Shown: piece by piece, positions 26,664-36,621 of the stretch | Layout: each line of letters begins with the position of its first letter | How positions within the stretch are numbered: the first letter of the stretch is position 1 | NCBI RefSeq assembly: GCF_003719195.1 | Contig: NZ_CP024996.1 | Location: forward strand, 806,001 to 870,000 | Reading direction: 5' to 3' | DNA: 64,000 bases | DNA from: Herbaspirillum rubrisubalbicans | Lineage (GTDB): Bacteria > Pseudomonadota > Gammaproteobacteria > Burkholderiales > Burkholderiaceae_D | Notes under the pieces: model-generated | Seen by the model: the letters and a program-made list of their open reading frames with translations, nothing else | Databases searched by the model: none | What the model was told of the DNA's origin: nothing | Program-made: the position numbers and the translations under genes

Positions 26664-27926
26664 TTAGTTACCGCGACGCATCATGTCGAAGAACTCGGCG
26701 TTGTTCTTGGTGGACTTCATCTTGTCGAGGATGAATTCCATCGCCTCGATTTCATCCATGTCGTACATCAGCTTGCGCAGCACCCAGATCTTCTGCAACT
26801 GGTCTGGCTTGATCAGCAGCTCTTCACGGCGGGTGCCGGACTTGGAGAGGTTGATGGCGGGGTACACACGCTTTTCGGCCAGGCGGCGTTCCAGGTGCAC
26901 TTCCATGTTGCCGGTGCCCTTGAATTCTTCGTAGATCACGTCATCCATGCGCGAACCGGTTTCGATCAGGGCGGTGGCGATGATGGTCAGCGAGCCGCCT
27001 TCTTCGACGTTACGGGCGGCACCGAAGAAACGCTTCGGGCGTTGCAGCGCGTTGGCGTCCACACCACCGGTCAACACCTTGCCGGAGGCCGGGATCACGG
27101 TGTTGTAGGCGCGCGCCAGACGGGTGATCGAGTCCAGCAGGATGACCACGTCCTTCTTCATTTCAACCAGGCGCTTGGCCTTTTCCAGCACCATCTCGGC
27201 GACCTGCACGTGACGGGTGGCCGGTTCGTCGAAGGTGGAGGCGACCACTTCGCCGCGCACCGAGCGCTGCATTTCGGTCACTTCTTCCGGACGTTCGTCG
27301 ATGAGCAGCACGATCATCACGGTGTCTGGATGATTGGTGGTGATGGCGTGGGCGATGTGTTGCAGCATCACCGACTTGCCCGACTTGGGCGAGGCCACCA
27401 GCAGGCCGCGCTGGCCGCGGCCGACCGGGGCGATCAGGTCGATGATGCGGCCGGTGATGTTTTCCTCGCCGCGCATGTCGCGCTCCAGCTGCAATAGCTT
27501 GTTGGGGTGCAGCGGCGTGAGGTTTTCAAACAGGATGCGGTGCTTGGAGGCTTCCGGCGGTTCGCCGTTGACCTTGTCGACCTTGACCAGGGCGAAATAG
27601 CGCTCGCCATCCTTGGGCGTGCGCACTTCACCTTCGATGGAGTCGCCGGTATGCAGGTTGAAACGGCGGATCTGCGAAGGCGAGATGTAGATGTCGTCGG
27701 TGGACGCCATGTAGCTGGCGTCGGGCGAGCGCAGGAAGCCGAAGCCGTCAGGCAACACTTCGAGGGCGCCATCGCCAAAAATCTGTTCTCCTGATTTTGC
27801 GCGCTTCTTCAGGATGGCAAACATCAGCTCCTGTTTGCGCAGGCGCGCAGCATTCTCGATGTCCAGGCTGATTGCCATTTCCAGCAAGGCAGAGACGTGC
27901 ATCGCTTTTAGTTCTGATAAGTGCAT
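26664..27926 (-). CDS. rho: Transcription termination factor Rho
   Basis: The 420-residue hexameric RNA helicase ends transcription at rho-dependent sites. It begins [18 protein letters not shown], and the N-terminal RNA-binding domain contains GFGFLRS. Walker A is [16 protein letters not shown] (about residues 173-188), the region [16 protein letters not shown] follows, and the Q-loop/R-loop region is near [20 protein letters not shown]. The ATG at 27926 matches the family; the open frame upstream has no homology. It lies 130 bases behind trxA on the same strand, a common pairing. Confidence 0.97.
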   Translation of the reverse strand: MHLSELKAMHVSALLEMAISLDIENAARLRKQELMFAILKKRAKSGEQIFGDGALEVLPDGFGFLRSPDASYMASTDDIYISPSQIRRFNLHTGDSIEGEVRTPKDGERYFALVKVDKVNGEPPEASKHRILFENLTPLHPNKLLQLERDMRGEENITGRIIDLIAPVGRGQRGLLVASPKSGKSVMLQHIAHAITTNHPDTVMIVLLIDERPEEVTEMQRSVRGEVVASTFDEPATRHVQVAEMVLEKAKRLVEMKKDVVILLDSITRLARAYNTVIPASGKVLTGGVDANALQRPKRFFGAARNVEEGGSLTIIATALIETGSRMDDVIYEEFKGTGNMEVHLERRLAEKRVYPAINLSKSGTRREELLIKPDQLQKIWVLRKLMYDMDEIEAMEFILDKMKSTKNNAEFFDMMRRGN

Positions 27927-28056
27927 ATGAGTGTCCCGGGACGGGATAAGTAAAGGTGGGGGAGGGAGTTGCGTGGTGTGGATCTGGATACAGCCGGGCA
28001 TCGTGTGCCGGGCGGACGGCAGCGCGAGCGCGCCGCCGTCGGATGTTACATCAGAA

Positions 28057-28383
28057 TCAGATGTTGCTGTCGATGAACGAGACCAATTGGCCCTTGGCCA
28101 GTGCGCCAACCTTTTGGGCGGCGGCAGCGCCGTTCTTGAACAGGATCAGGGTCGGGATACCGCGGATGCCGAACTTGGCCGGGATGGCCTGGTTGGAGTC
28201 CACGTCCAGCTTGGCGATCTGCAGCTTGCCGTCGTATTCCTTGGCGACTTCTTCCAGGATCGGGGCGATGGCCTTGCAGGGACCGCACCATTCGGCCCAG
28301 AAATCGACCAGCACGGGCTTGTCGGACTTGAGCACATCGGCTTCGAAGGAGGCGTCGGTAATATGTTTGATATGTTCGCTCAT
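28057..28383 (-). CDS. trxA: Thioredoxin
   Basis: The 108-residue protein is a standard cytoplasmic thioredoxin. The redox motif WCGPC is at about residues 32-36, followed by the cis-proline region [11 protein letters not shown]. It reduces protein disulfides, with ribonucleotide reductase and many other enzymes as partners, and is recharged by thioredoxin reductase. It is directly upstream of rho. Confidence 0.97.
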   Translation of the reverse strand: MSEHIKHITDASFEADVLKSDKPVLVDFWAEWCGPCKAIAPILEEVAKEYDGKLQIAKLDVDSNQAIPAKFGIRGIPTLILFKNGAAAAQKVGALAKGQLVSFIDSNI

Positions 28384-28869
28384 GGCTTTCCTCGGTGTGA
28401 GGCAGTGGTGTAATTAGTCAATCAGCGCCGGTGGACACATACCATCATGCCTGGCGTGAGCCATCAACGCTTCCGGAGTTGCTAGGTCTACGTGGAGTCG
28501 TTGCGCGCCGATTCAAGTTGTTTTGAAGCGCGGCAGAGGTAGGCGGCGGGATACAGGGGCAATCATAACCCATTTTTGGGGAAAGTGTAGACACGCGCTC
28601 GGAGCGTTGTTGTCTGCCGTCCTCATCGCAGTCGATGGGCTTGCAAGCGAGGCCTGGCGCGGCTTCGTGGCTGGCGCGGCGCAGCGAAATACACTCCGGC
28701 GAGCCCCTGCTGGCATACAATGCGCAGCAATTGGCGTGGCTGCCCGATTGAAAAAATCTGTTGAGGCAAGAGAAAAATACAATCAGGACAGTGTCTGGCC
28801 GGCCTTTGTGGCCACCCTCGCCGCCCATCTCCGCTATCCTCTACCGTCGTCATGGAACCCTGAGAACGT
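28384..28869. other. Divergent gap between trxA and addB without supported genes
   Basis: This 486-base region must hold the trxA promoter on the minus strand and the addB promoter on the plus strand. I found no convincing gene, terminator or repeat; frames open here have no ribosome site. Confidence 0.5.
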
Positions 28870-31629
28870 ATGCAGCTTGCCACCGTACCGATCCCGCCCA
28901 CCCCCGATTTCTGGCAGCAAGCCGTGCGGGTCCTGTTGCGCGAAGGCCAACCGCTGGGCCAGGCCTTGCAGGGGCAGGGTGAGGCTGCGCTGGATTTCTC
29001 GGGAGTGCAATTGATGGTGCCGGCGTTTTCCCACGCGCAGAACTTCAAGGCCGCACTGGCGCGCCAGTTGCGCCGCCCCTACATCGCGCCGCGCATCAAT
29101 ACGCTCTCGGGCCTGTTGGCCATGCAGGCACCCGGCGAGACTGCCCCGCCCTCGGAGAGCGAACGGCTCATGCAGCTCTACGCGCAACTGCGCGAACATG
29201 GCTGGTTGAAGAAAATGTTTTCCGCACGTCGCAATGCCGACCTGCTGCCGCTGGCGCATACCCTGCTGGCCCTGTCAGATGAGTTGACGCTGGCGCTGCT
29301 GCCCGAGATCCGCGCCAGCGCAAGCGGGCAAGAGGCTGCCGTGGGTCGCTGGGCACAGGCACTGGCGCAATTGCTGGAACCGTTGGCACCTTCGGCGCAC
29401 GGCATGTTGTCCGACGAAGCGGCCTTGGTATGGCAGGTCTGGAAGACCCAGTTGGATGCCAACGACCGCATCGTGCAACGTTTCGACGCCATGCTGGCCC
29501 TGGCCGAGCAGGCCAGCCTGCCGCTGGTCTGGGTCAGCCCCACCGAGCCGGAGCCGCTGGAGGCCGCCTTCCTGGCGGCCTATGCCCAACGCCAGCCGGT
29601 GCGCATCGTCACGCTGGACTGGAGCCGTCCTGCGATCGCACCCTTGCACCCCATCTATCTGTCGGCATGGGAAGAACTGGTGCGCGACGATGAGGGCATT
29701 GCTGCGGCGGATGCCGACAACGTCCGCACCGTCACCACCGACGTCACGCTGCCCTTGCTGTGCCCGGCCGATGACCTGGAAAACGCCGCCGTACAGAGCG
29801 CGCAGATCGTGCTGCGCTGGCTGGGCGAAGGCAAGAACGACATCGCCATCGTGGCCCAGGACCGCGTCACCGCCCGTCGCCTGCGCGCATTGCTGGAGCG
29901 CGCCGAAGTGGCCGTGGCCGATGAGACTGGTTGGAAACTCTCCACCACCCGCGCCGCCGCCGCGCTGGCCGCCTGGAACGACCTGGTCTCGGCCCGTGGT
30001 GAAACCAATGCGCTGCTGGATCTGCTGAAGTCGCCCTTCGTCTTTCCCGATGACCATGCGCGCAGCGAACGTGTCATGCGCATCGAAACCCGTCTGCGCC
30101 GCACCAACATCGCCGGCGACTGGCAAGCCCTGCAATCGGCATTTGCCGAGGCTGGGCAGGCCGATGAGCTGGCCTGCATCATCATGCTGGCCAAGCAGGC
30201 GGCGCGCTTTACCGGCCGCAAGACCCTGGCGCAATGGTGTGAAACGCAGCGCGGCCTGTGCCGCGCACTGGGCATGGAAGCTGCGCTGCGTGCCGATGGC
30301 GCGGGTGAGCAATGCCTGTTGATGTTGGATGACATCGCTGCCGAGCAGGGGGGATTGTCGGACACCTTTTCCTTCGCCGAGTGGCGCGCATTGCTGAACC
30401 TGCGTCTTGATGCCACTTCCTACATGCCGCCCATCAAGGATAGGCGAGTGGTAATGCTACCTCTGAACGGCGCGCGCCTGCGTCGTTTCGACGCGGTGCT
30501 GGTGATCGGCGCCGATGCGGCACACCTGCCCTCGCCGCCGCAGGAAACGCTGTTCTTCTCCAATGCCGTGCGGCGCGAACTGAACCTGACCACGCGCGCG
30601 GTACGTCAGCGCCAGCAATTGCGCGACCTGACCGAATTGCTGTGCGTGAACCCGGAAGTGGTGCTGTGCTGGCAGACCCACCAGGATGGCGAACCCAATC
30701 CGGTCAGCCCCTGGATAGAGCGCCTGGAACTGAAGCTGGCGCAGCAGGGGGCAGCACCGCTGCGCCGCGTGGTCCTGCCGCCACCGGTCAAGCAACTGCG
30801 GGCGCAGCCCTCGTCCATGCCTGCGCCTGCCGCTCCTGATTTGTTGCCGGCGTCGCTGTCGGCCAGCGGCTTCGGCAGTTTTCTGGCTTGCCCCTATCAA
30901 TTCTTTGCCCAGCGCATGTTGCGTGTGGCGGTCATGGATGAATTGTCGGACACGCCCGAGAAGCGCGACTACGGCAGTTGGCTGCATGAAATCCTGTACC
31001 GCTATCACGCGCACCTGCGCGATCAGGACACCCCCTTGCCGGCGCGCGCGCCGCTATTGGCGCAACTCTCGGAAGAAGTCTTCCAGCGCGAGATGCAGCG
31101 TCATCCCGCCGCGCTGGCCTTTCATGCGCGCTGGCAGAAGGTGATGCCGGCCTACCTGCTGTGGGCCAACGAACGCGAGGCCGAGGGCTGGCGTTTCGCC
31201 TTCGGTGAACAGGCGCAGTCGCAGGCCTTGCGCTGGGAAGATGGTGGCATCGAGCTCTACGGCCGACTGGATCGGGTCGATCACAACGACCATGGCGAGC
31301 GCGCCCTGCTCGACTACAAGACCCGCACTGCCGCCAACCTCAGACAAAAGGTCAAGGAAGAAGACGACCATCAACTGGCCTTCTATGGTCTGTTGGCCGG
31401 CGGCGATGTGCAACACGCCCATTACGTTGCCCTCGAACTGGGCCCCGACAAGAAGACCGGCGACGCCGCCGCACCCGATTTCGCACGCAAACAGAAGATG
31501 CTCCAGCAACAGATCACCACCACCATGCAAGCCGTGGCCCACGGCGCGGCGCTGCCGGCCAACGGCATCGAATCGGTCTGCCAGTATTGCGAGATGCGCG
31601 GCCTGTGCCGCAAGGGAGCCTGGCTGTGA
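28870..31629 (+). CDS. addB: AddB-like subunit of an AddAB-type helicase-nuclease
   Basis: The 919-residue protein combines an inactive-helicase-like N-terminal part with a C-terminal PD-(D/E)XK nuclease. The nuclease shows GRLDRVDHN and LLDYKT (near residue 813). Four cysteines (one in FLACPYQF near 673, three in SVCQYCEMRGLCRKG near the end) match the iron-sulfur staple known in AddB. I see no Walker A motif. It pairs with the downstream addA by a GTGA overlap. The complex processes double-strand breaks for RecA-dependent repair and replaces RecBCD in many bacteria. Confidence 0.87.
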   Translation: MQLATVPIPPTPDFWQQAVRVLLREGQPLGQALQGQGEAALDFSGVQLMVPAFSHAQNFKAALARQLRRPYIAPRINTLSGLLAMQAPGETAPPSESERLMQLYAQLREHGWLKKMFSARRNADLLPLAHTLLALSDELTLALLPEIRASASGQEAAVGRWAQALAQLLEPLAPSAHGMLSDEAALVWQVWKTQLDANDRIVQRFDAMLALAEQASLPLVWVSPTEPEPLEAAFLAAYAQRQPVRIVTLDWSRPAIAPLHPIYLSAWEELVRDDEGIAAADADNVRTVTTDVTLPLLCPADDLENAAVQSAQIVLRWLGEGKNDIAIVAQDRVTARRLRALLERAEVAVADETGWKLSTTRAAAALAAWNDLVSARGETNALLDLLKSPFVFPDDHARSERVMRIETRLRRTNIAGDWQALQSAFAEAGQADELACIIMLAKQAARFTGRKTLAQWCETQRGLCRALGMEAALRADGAGEQCLLMLDDIAAEQGGLSDTFSFAEWRALLNLRLDATSYMPPIKDRRVVMLPLNGARLRRFDAVLVIGADAAHLPSPPQETLFFSNAVRRELNLTTRAVRQRQQLRDLTELLCVNPEVVLCWQTHQDGEPNPVSPWIERLELKLAQQGAAPLRRVVLPPPVKQLRAQPSSMPAPAAPDLLPASLSASGFGSFLACPYQFFAQRMLRVAVMDELSDTPEKRDYGSWLHEILYRYHAHLRDQDTPLPARAPLLAQLSEEVFQREMQRHPAALAFHARWQKVMPAYLLWANEREAEGWRFAFGEQAQSQALRWEDGGIELYGRLDRVDHNDHGERALLDYKTRTAANLRQKVKEEDDHQLAFYGLLAGGDVQHAHYVALELGPDKKTGDAAAPDFARKQKMLQQQITTTMQAVAHGAALPANGIESVCQYCEMRGLCRKGAWL

Positions 31630-34600
31630 GCGCCGCCGAGCAGCAGCCGGCCGCCTACGAGGTCAATGGCAAACCGGTCGCGGCAGAGGTCTTCACGCGT
31701 GAGGCCTGCGACCCGCGCCACTCGGTGGTGGTCGAAGCCTGCGCCGGCAGTGGCAAGACCTGGCTGCTGGTGGCGCGCATGTTGCGCTTGCTGCTCTCCG
31801 GCGCCCAGGCCCCGGAACTGCTGGCCATCACCTTCACCCGCAAGGCCGCGCAGGAAATGCGCGAACGTCTGCTTGAACTGTTGCATGAGCTGGCGTTGGC
31901 CGATGAGCACCACGCGGCCAGCCTGCTGCGCGAACGCGGCGTGGCCGAGGCGGATCTGCCGCGCTTGCTGCCGCTGGCACGCGGGCTGTATGAACGCATC
32001 CTGTCGTCCGAACAGAGCCTGTCCATCGACACCTTCCATAGCTGGTTTGCACGCCTGCTACAGATCGCACCGCTGGCGTCGGGTGTACCGCATGGCTATA
32101 CCCTGACCGAGAAGAATGGCGAATTGCTGGAGGAAGCCTATCGCCGCTTCATGCAGACGCTGCGCGAACCCGAGGGGGCAATCGTCAAGGCCGCGCTGCT
32201 CGAACTGTATGAATTGGTCGGCGACTTCAACACGCGCCAGTTGCTGGACGCCTTCATCGACAAGCGCGCCGAATGGTGGGCTGCCACGCAGGACGATGGC
32301 GAGGAGGCCGAACCTTCACCCCTGTGCTGGCTGGAAGCACTGTGCGGCGACGACGCCCGGCGCGATGCCCGCCTGGCGCTGTGGGACGATGCCCCCTTGG
32401 TCGCACGCGCCAGCCAGGTCGCCGTGCTGCTGGGGCAGGGCGGCAGTCTCAACAAGAACCGCGCCGTGGCCATCGAATCGGCGCTCACGGCCGGCCCGGC
32501 ACTGGAACATTTCGATGCGCTCTACAGCCAGTTCTTCGACGACAAGGACAAGCCGCGCAAGAACGGCAAGGTCAAGTCCCTGTTGGCGGCATTGACCCAG
32601 CATTTCGCCGCCAGTGACGAAGCCGCGCTGGCCGCCTTCGAGGACGAATTCAATGCCATCGGCGAGGCCCTGCGCAAGCTGCAGGGACGCAGCAAGGAAA
32701 AGCTGGTGCTGCAACTGAACCGTGCGCTCTTTGCTGCCGGTCGCGCCTATCTGGACTGCTACCAGGAAGTGAAGTCCGAACAGCGCGTGCTGGACTTCGC
32801 CGACCTCGAATGGCAAGCCTATCGCCTGCTCAAGGACGACGCCAGCGCCGCCTATCTGCAGACCCGCCTGGATGCGCGCTACAAGCACATCCTGCTGGAC
32901 GAATTCCAGGACACCAACCCGCTGCAATGGTGCATCGTGCGCTGCTGGCTCGATGCCTATGGCGGCGACGCGGCCCAGCCCAGCGTCTTCGTGGTGGGCG
33001 ACCCCAAGCAATCGATTTATCGCTTCCGCCGCGCCGAGCCCCGCGTCTTCGTGGCCGCGCGCGAACTGCTGCGCAGCCAGGGGGCGGCCATCCTGCGCGC
33101 CAACCAGACGCGCCGCAATGCCAGTGCCGTGGTCAATGTCCTCAATCGTTCATTTATCAGGGGCGGCAATCCGCTGTTCGCCCAGCAGACCACGCTGGGC
33201 CTTGCTGGAGGCGAGGTGTGGCGGCTGCCGCTGGTGCGGCAAGAGGAAGGTGAAGAAAACGTCACCCGCCCTGAAACCGACGCAGAATCGGCCTCTGCGG
33301 CTGCCTCCTCGGCCGCGTCAGAGGGAGAGCAGGACATCATTGCCTGGCGCAATCCGCTGACCACACCGCGCGGCGAGGAAGAAGATGCGCGCCGCCTGCT
33401 GGAAGGGCAAGCGCTGGCGCAGGCCTTGCTCAAAGCCTATCGCGAGGTGCCGGTCATCACCGGCAAGTCCGAGCGTGCCATGCGTTGGGGCGACATCATG
33501 CTGCTGGTGCGCAAGCGCACACATCTGGCCGCGTATGAAAGCGCCCTGCGCGCCGCCGGCATTCCCTTCATCTCCGACAAGCGCGGCGGCCTCTTGGAGT
33601 CGCTGGAAATCGCCGACCTGATTGCGCTGCTGACCTTCCTCATCACGCCCAACGACACGCGGGCACTGGCGCACGTGTTGAAGAGCCCGATCATCGGGGC
33701 CGCCGACGACGACCTGGTGCAGATCGCCCGCCGTGCCGCGCACGCCGAGGGCGGCCACTGGTGGCAGCACCTGCAGGCCATGCAGCAGGAAGGCGCCGCC
33801 TCGGGCGCGCTGGTGCGCGCAGTCACGCTGCTGCAACGCTGGTTGCAGGCCGCACCACACCTGCCGGTGCATGACCTGCTGGATCGCATTCTGCATCAGG
33901 GCGAACTGGTGGCGCGCTATGCCCAGAATGCCTCGCCGCTCACGCGTAGCCAGACCCTGGGCAACATCGCCGCCTTCGTCGAGTTGTCGCTGAACATGGA
34001 CGCCGGGCGCTATCCCAGCCTGCCCAAGTTCATCGATGCGCTGCGCGTGCTGCAGCGGACCTCGGGTGGTGATGCGCCCGATGAGGCTAGCGTGGACGCC
34101 AGCGCCGATGCGGTGCGCATCCTCACCGTACACAGCGCCAAGGGACTGGAAGCCCCGGTAGTGGCCATCCTGGACGCCAATCACAGCGATTCGGTGGAAG
34201 ACAACCTGGGCATTCTTTGCGCCTGGCCGCAGGACCAGGATGCGCCCACGCACTTCTCCGCCTTTGGACGCCGCAGCGAACGCGGCAGTGCGCGTGAAGA
34301 ATTGTTCGAGCAAGAAGATCAGTTGCGCACGCAGGAAGACTGGAACCTGCTGTATGTCGCTGTCACCCGCGCCAAGCAGTTGCTGCTGGTATCCGGGGTG
34401 GCCGGAAAACGCGGCACAGGGGAGGGCGGGGTGGTCGAAGGCAGTTGGTATCAACGGCTGTTTGCCAGCGACGCGCCGGTGCGCGAGATCGGCGAGGAGG
34501 CGGTACAGGGCGCCGACGTGGCTGCGGTCGAAGAGGTTTTCAGCTTGTCCTTGTTCGATCCCCGGCCGCAGCCGATGTTGCTCTTCGGTGCGGCCGATGG

Positions 34601-35099
34601 CGAGCAGGAGCAAACGCCTCCAGCCATTGCCGACGATGGCACTCTGGTCAGCAACGAGGCCATCGATGAAGGCGTGGCCTTGCACGCCTTGCTGGAGCGC
34701 CTCACCCACGCTAATGCCTGGCCTCTGACGCTGCCTGCGCCGCCCACGCTGGTGCGCTGGCTGGGCATATCGGCCGAGATGGCGCAGGTGGTCCATGCCC
34801 AGGCACGCGTGGTGCTGGCGCAGCCGCAACTGGAGCGCTTCTTCAACCCGGCACTGCATCGCTGGGCGCGCAACGAGATGGAAATCGTCACGCCGGCTGG
34901 TGTCTTGCGGCTCGATCGCGTGGTCATGTTCGAGGAAGAAGTCTGGGTGCTCGATTACAAGCGTCGCCTGCTCGATAGCGAGCGCGCCGAGTATGCGGCG
35001 CAACTGGCACGCTATCGCAGCGCACTCGTGTCGGTCTTTTCTGACAAGCGAATCAGGTCTGCGCTGATTACCGCTGACGGCGTGCTGACTGAACATTGA
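31626..35099 (+). CDS. addA: AddA-like UvrD-type helicase with C-terminal nuclease
   Basis: Starting from a GTG at 31626 that overlaps the addB stop, the protein has 1157 residues. Walker A is ACAGSGKTW (about 39-47), followed by LAITFTRKAAQEMRERL. Walker B is DEFQDTN near 424. Later helicase motifs are VVGDPKQSIYRFRRAEP, ILTVHSAKGLEAPVV and LLYVAVTRAKQLLLV. The C-terminal nuclease has LDRVVMFEEEVWVLDYKRR near 1095-1113. It is the motor of the double-strand-break resection complex with AddB, so both subunits carry a nuclease, as in the Bacillus enzyme. Confidence 0.9.
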   Translation: MSAAEQQPAAYEVNGKPVAAEVFTREACDPRHSVVVEACAGSGKTWLLVARMLRLLLSGAQAPELLAITFTRKAAQEMRERLLELLHELALADEHHAASLLRERGVAEADLPRLLPLARGLYERILSSEQSLSIDTFHSWFARLLQIAPLASGVPHGYTLTEKNGELLEEAYRRFMQTLREPEGAIVKAALLELYELVGDFNTRQLLDAFIDKRAEWWAATQDDGEEAEPSPLCWLEALCGDDARRDARLALWDDAPLVARASQVAVLLGQGGSLNKNRAVAIESALTAGPALEHFDALYSQFFDDKDKPRKNGKVKSLLAALTQHFAASDEAALAAFEDEFNAIGEALRKLQGRSKEKLVLQLNRALFAAGRAYLDCYQEVKSEQRVLDFADLEWQAYRLLKDDASAAYLQTRLDARYKHILLDEFQDTNPLQWCIVRCWLDAYGGDAAQPSVFVVGDPKQSIYRFRRAEPRVFVAARELLRSQGAAILRANQTRRNASAVVNVLNRSFIRGGNPLFAQQTTLGLAGGEVWRLPLVRQEEGEENVTRPETDAESASAAASSAASEGEQDIIAWRNPLTTPRGEEEDARRLLEGQALAQALLKAYREVPVITGKSERAMRWGDIMLLVRKRTHLAAYESALRAAGIPFISDKRGGLLESLEIADLIALLTFLITPNDTRALAHVLKSPIIGAADDDLVQIARRAAHAEGGHWWQHLQAMQQEGAASGALVRAVTLLQRWLQAAPHLPVHDLLDRILHQGELVARYAQNASPLTRSQTLGNIAAFVELSLNMDAGRYPSLPKFIDALRVLQRTSGGDAPDEASVDASADAVRILTVHSAKGLEAPVVAILDANHSDSVEDNLGILCAWPQDQDAPTHFSAFGRRSERGSAREELFEQEDQLRTQEDWNLLYVAVTRAKQLLLVSGVAGKRGTGEGGVVEGSWYQRLFASDAPVREIGEEAVQGADVAAVEEVFSLSLFDPRPQPMLLFGAADGEQEQTPPAIADDGTLVSNEAIDEGVALHALLERLTHANAWPLTLPAPPTLVRWLGISAEMAQVVHAQARVVLAQPQLERFFNPALHRWARNEMEIVTPAGVLRLDRVVMFEEEVWVLDYKRRLLDSERAEYAAQLARYRSALVSVFSDKRIRSALITADGVLTEH

Positions 35100-35412
35100 G
35101 GCTCCCCCAACTACCTTCATGAGCTCCATGCGCTTCGGATAAGTTCCGCAAATTCAATAAACATCAGATCAGGAAGTTTAGATTTTCCGTTGTAAGATAA
35201 AAAAACTTACTCGCGTAGAGCAAGAGTGATATCTTCGGTTTTCCGGTTTTTTCGATCAGTCGTTTTTTATAAGTTTTATCGGAAATGCCGGGTCCGGTCT
35301 CACCGGGCAGCCATGCATCGCCAACTCGATCAGTTGCCCACGCTCACGTGATCCACGCCGGCCTCCTGCATGGCCGCGTGGTATCAAGAACCTAATCGTT
35401 ACAGGAGGAGAT
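35100..35412. other. Gap between addA and the antiporter gene
   Basis: This 313-base stretch contains an AT-rich core (about 35150-35290) and no supported gene. A promoter for the antiporter-ybdK pair must be here, but no clear -35/-10 pair stands out. Confidence 0.45.
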
Positions 35413-36621
35413 ATGGAGTGGGCTCTTCCGTCTTTCACCCTCGCACAGACGCTGCAATGGAATGCCTTGCTGGTATTTGGCGGCTTGCTGCTGTTCGGGC
35501 TGATCGCGGGCTACGTTGTTTCCAAGTCCCCATGGGTGCCGCGCATCACGGGTTATCTGCTGGTCGGTTTCCTGCTGGGAGCGGGCGGCTTCAATCTGCT
35601 TTCCGGTGAAGTCCTCAAGGTCACCAACATCTTCGCCGACATCGCCGTGGCGCTGGTGGTCTATCAACTGGGCCGCTACGTCGATATCGGCTGGCTGCGT
35701 CGCGAAAAATGGCTGCTGATCACCGTGGCCGTCTCGGCCGTGCTGTGTTTTGGTTTTGTCAGCATTGCCCTGACCTGGTTCGGGACCGATTCGGTGCTGG
35801 CCTTGCTGGGTGGTGTGATGGCCATTGCCACCGCGCCCGCCGTGGTGCTGGTGGTACTGCGCGACCTCAAGGCCGAAGGCCAGGTCACGCGTCGCCTTGC
35901 GGCCATGACGGCGCTCAACAACTTCGTGGCCGTTCTGGCCGCCTATGCCTTGTTGCCGGTGATCGCGCATGAGGCCGGGACGCCGGTCTGGACGCTGATC
36001 CAGCACACCCTTTATTCGCTGGTCGGTTCGGCCATCCTGGCCTATCTCACCTACTGGCTGATGATGCCGCTGGCGCGCCTGCTGGGCCGCGAGAACAGTT
36101 CGCAGTTCGTGCTGGTGATCTCGGTGATCGCGCTGGCCATTGGCGTGGCCCATGCGCTGCATTTGCCGGTGATGCTGACCATGCTGATCTTCGCCATCCT
36201 CTCCAAGAACCTGGATCGTCAGTTCGACCTGATGGAGCTGGAGTTCGGCGTGGCCAATGAATTGTTCGTGGTCATGCTGTTCGTTACCGTGGGCGCTTCG
36301 ATGAAGCTGTCGGACCTGAGTCTGTTGGGCTACTCGGTGCTGATCCTGATTGCGGCGCGCTTCCTGGCGATGGGGCTGGGCATCTTCCTGTTTGCCCGCT
36401 TTGCGCGCATGAACTGGCGTCAGGCCGGGTTGCTCACGCTGGGTACTTTGCCCATGACCGAGATCGGCGTGGGGCTGATGCAAACGGTCTCTTCGCTGTA
36501 TCCGCACACCACGGCCAATGTCGTGCCGCTGCTGGCGGGCAGCATGGTGGTCCTGGAATTCCTGGGGCCGGTGGCAACCCAGTTTGCCTTGATCAAATCT
36601 GGAGAGAGTGGACGCGAATGA
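35413..36621 (+). CDS. CPA2 family cation:proton antiporter (KefB-like membrane domain)
   Basis: The 402-residue protein has about twelve membrane segments of the Na+/H+ exchanger fold, with ITGYLLVGFLLGAGGFNLLSG early and DIAVALVVYQLGRYVDI. It lacks the cytoplasmic RCK/TrkA nucleotide-binding domain present in KefB/KefC, so it is a stand-alone antiporter. GGAGGAGAT just before the ATG is a very strong ribosome site. The stop overlaps the ybdK start by four bases. Since Kef systems answer to glutathione adducts, coupling to a gamma-glutamylcysteine-ligase-like gene is suggestive but unproven. Confidence 0.86.
   Translation: MEWALPSFTLAQTLQWNALLVFGGLLLFGLIAGYVVSKSPWVPRITGYLLVGFLLGAGGFNLLSGEVLKVTNIFADIAVALVVYQLGRYVDIGWLRREKWLLITVAVSAVLCFGFVSIALTWFGTDSVLALLGGVMAIATAPAVVLVVLRDLKAEGQVTRRLAAMTALNNFVAVLAAYALLPVIAHEAGTPVWTLIQHTLYSLVGSAILAYLTYWLMMPLARLLGRENSSQFVLVISVIALAIGVAHALHLPVMLTMLIFAILSKNLDRQFDLMELEFGVANELFVVMLFVTVGASMKLSDLSLLGYSVLILIAARFLAMGLGIFLFARFARMNWRQAGLLTLGTLPMTEIGVGLMQTVSSLYPHTTANVVPLLAGSMVVLEFLGPVATQFALIKSGESGRE

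Noticed and set aside
33318..35129. Open minus-strand frame of 603 codons opposite addA
   Set aside because: AddA helicase and nuclease motifs are in the plus frame; the other frame has no motif and no ribosome site.
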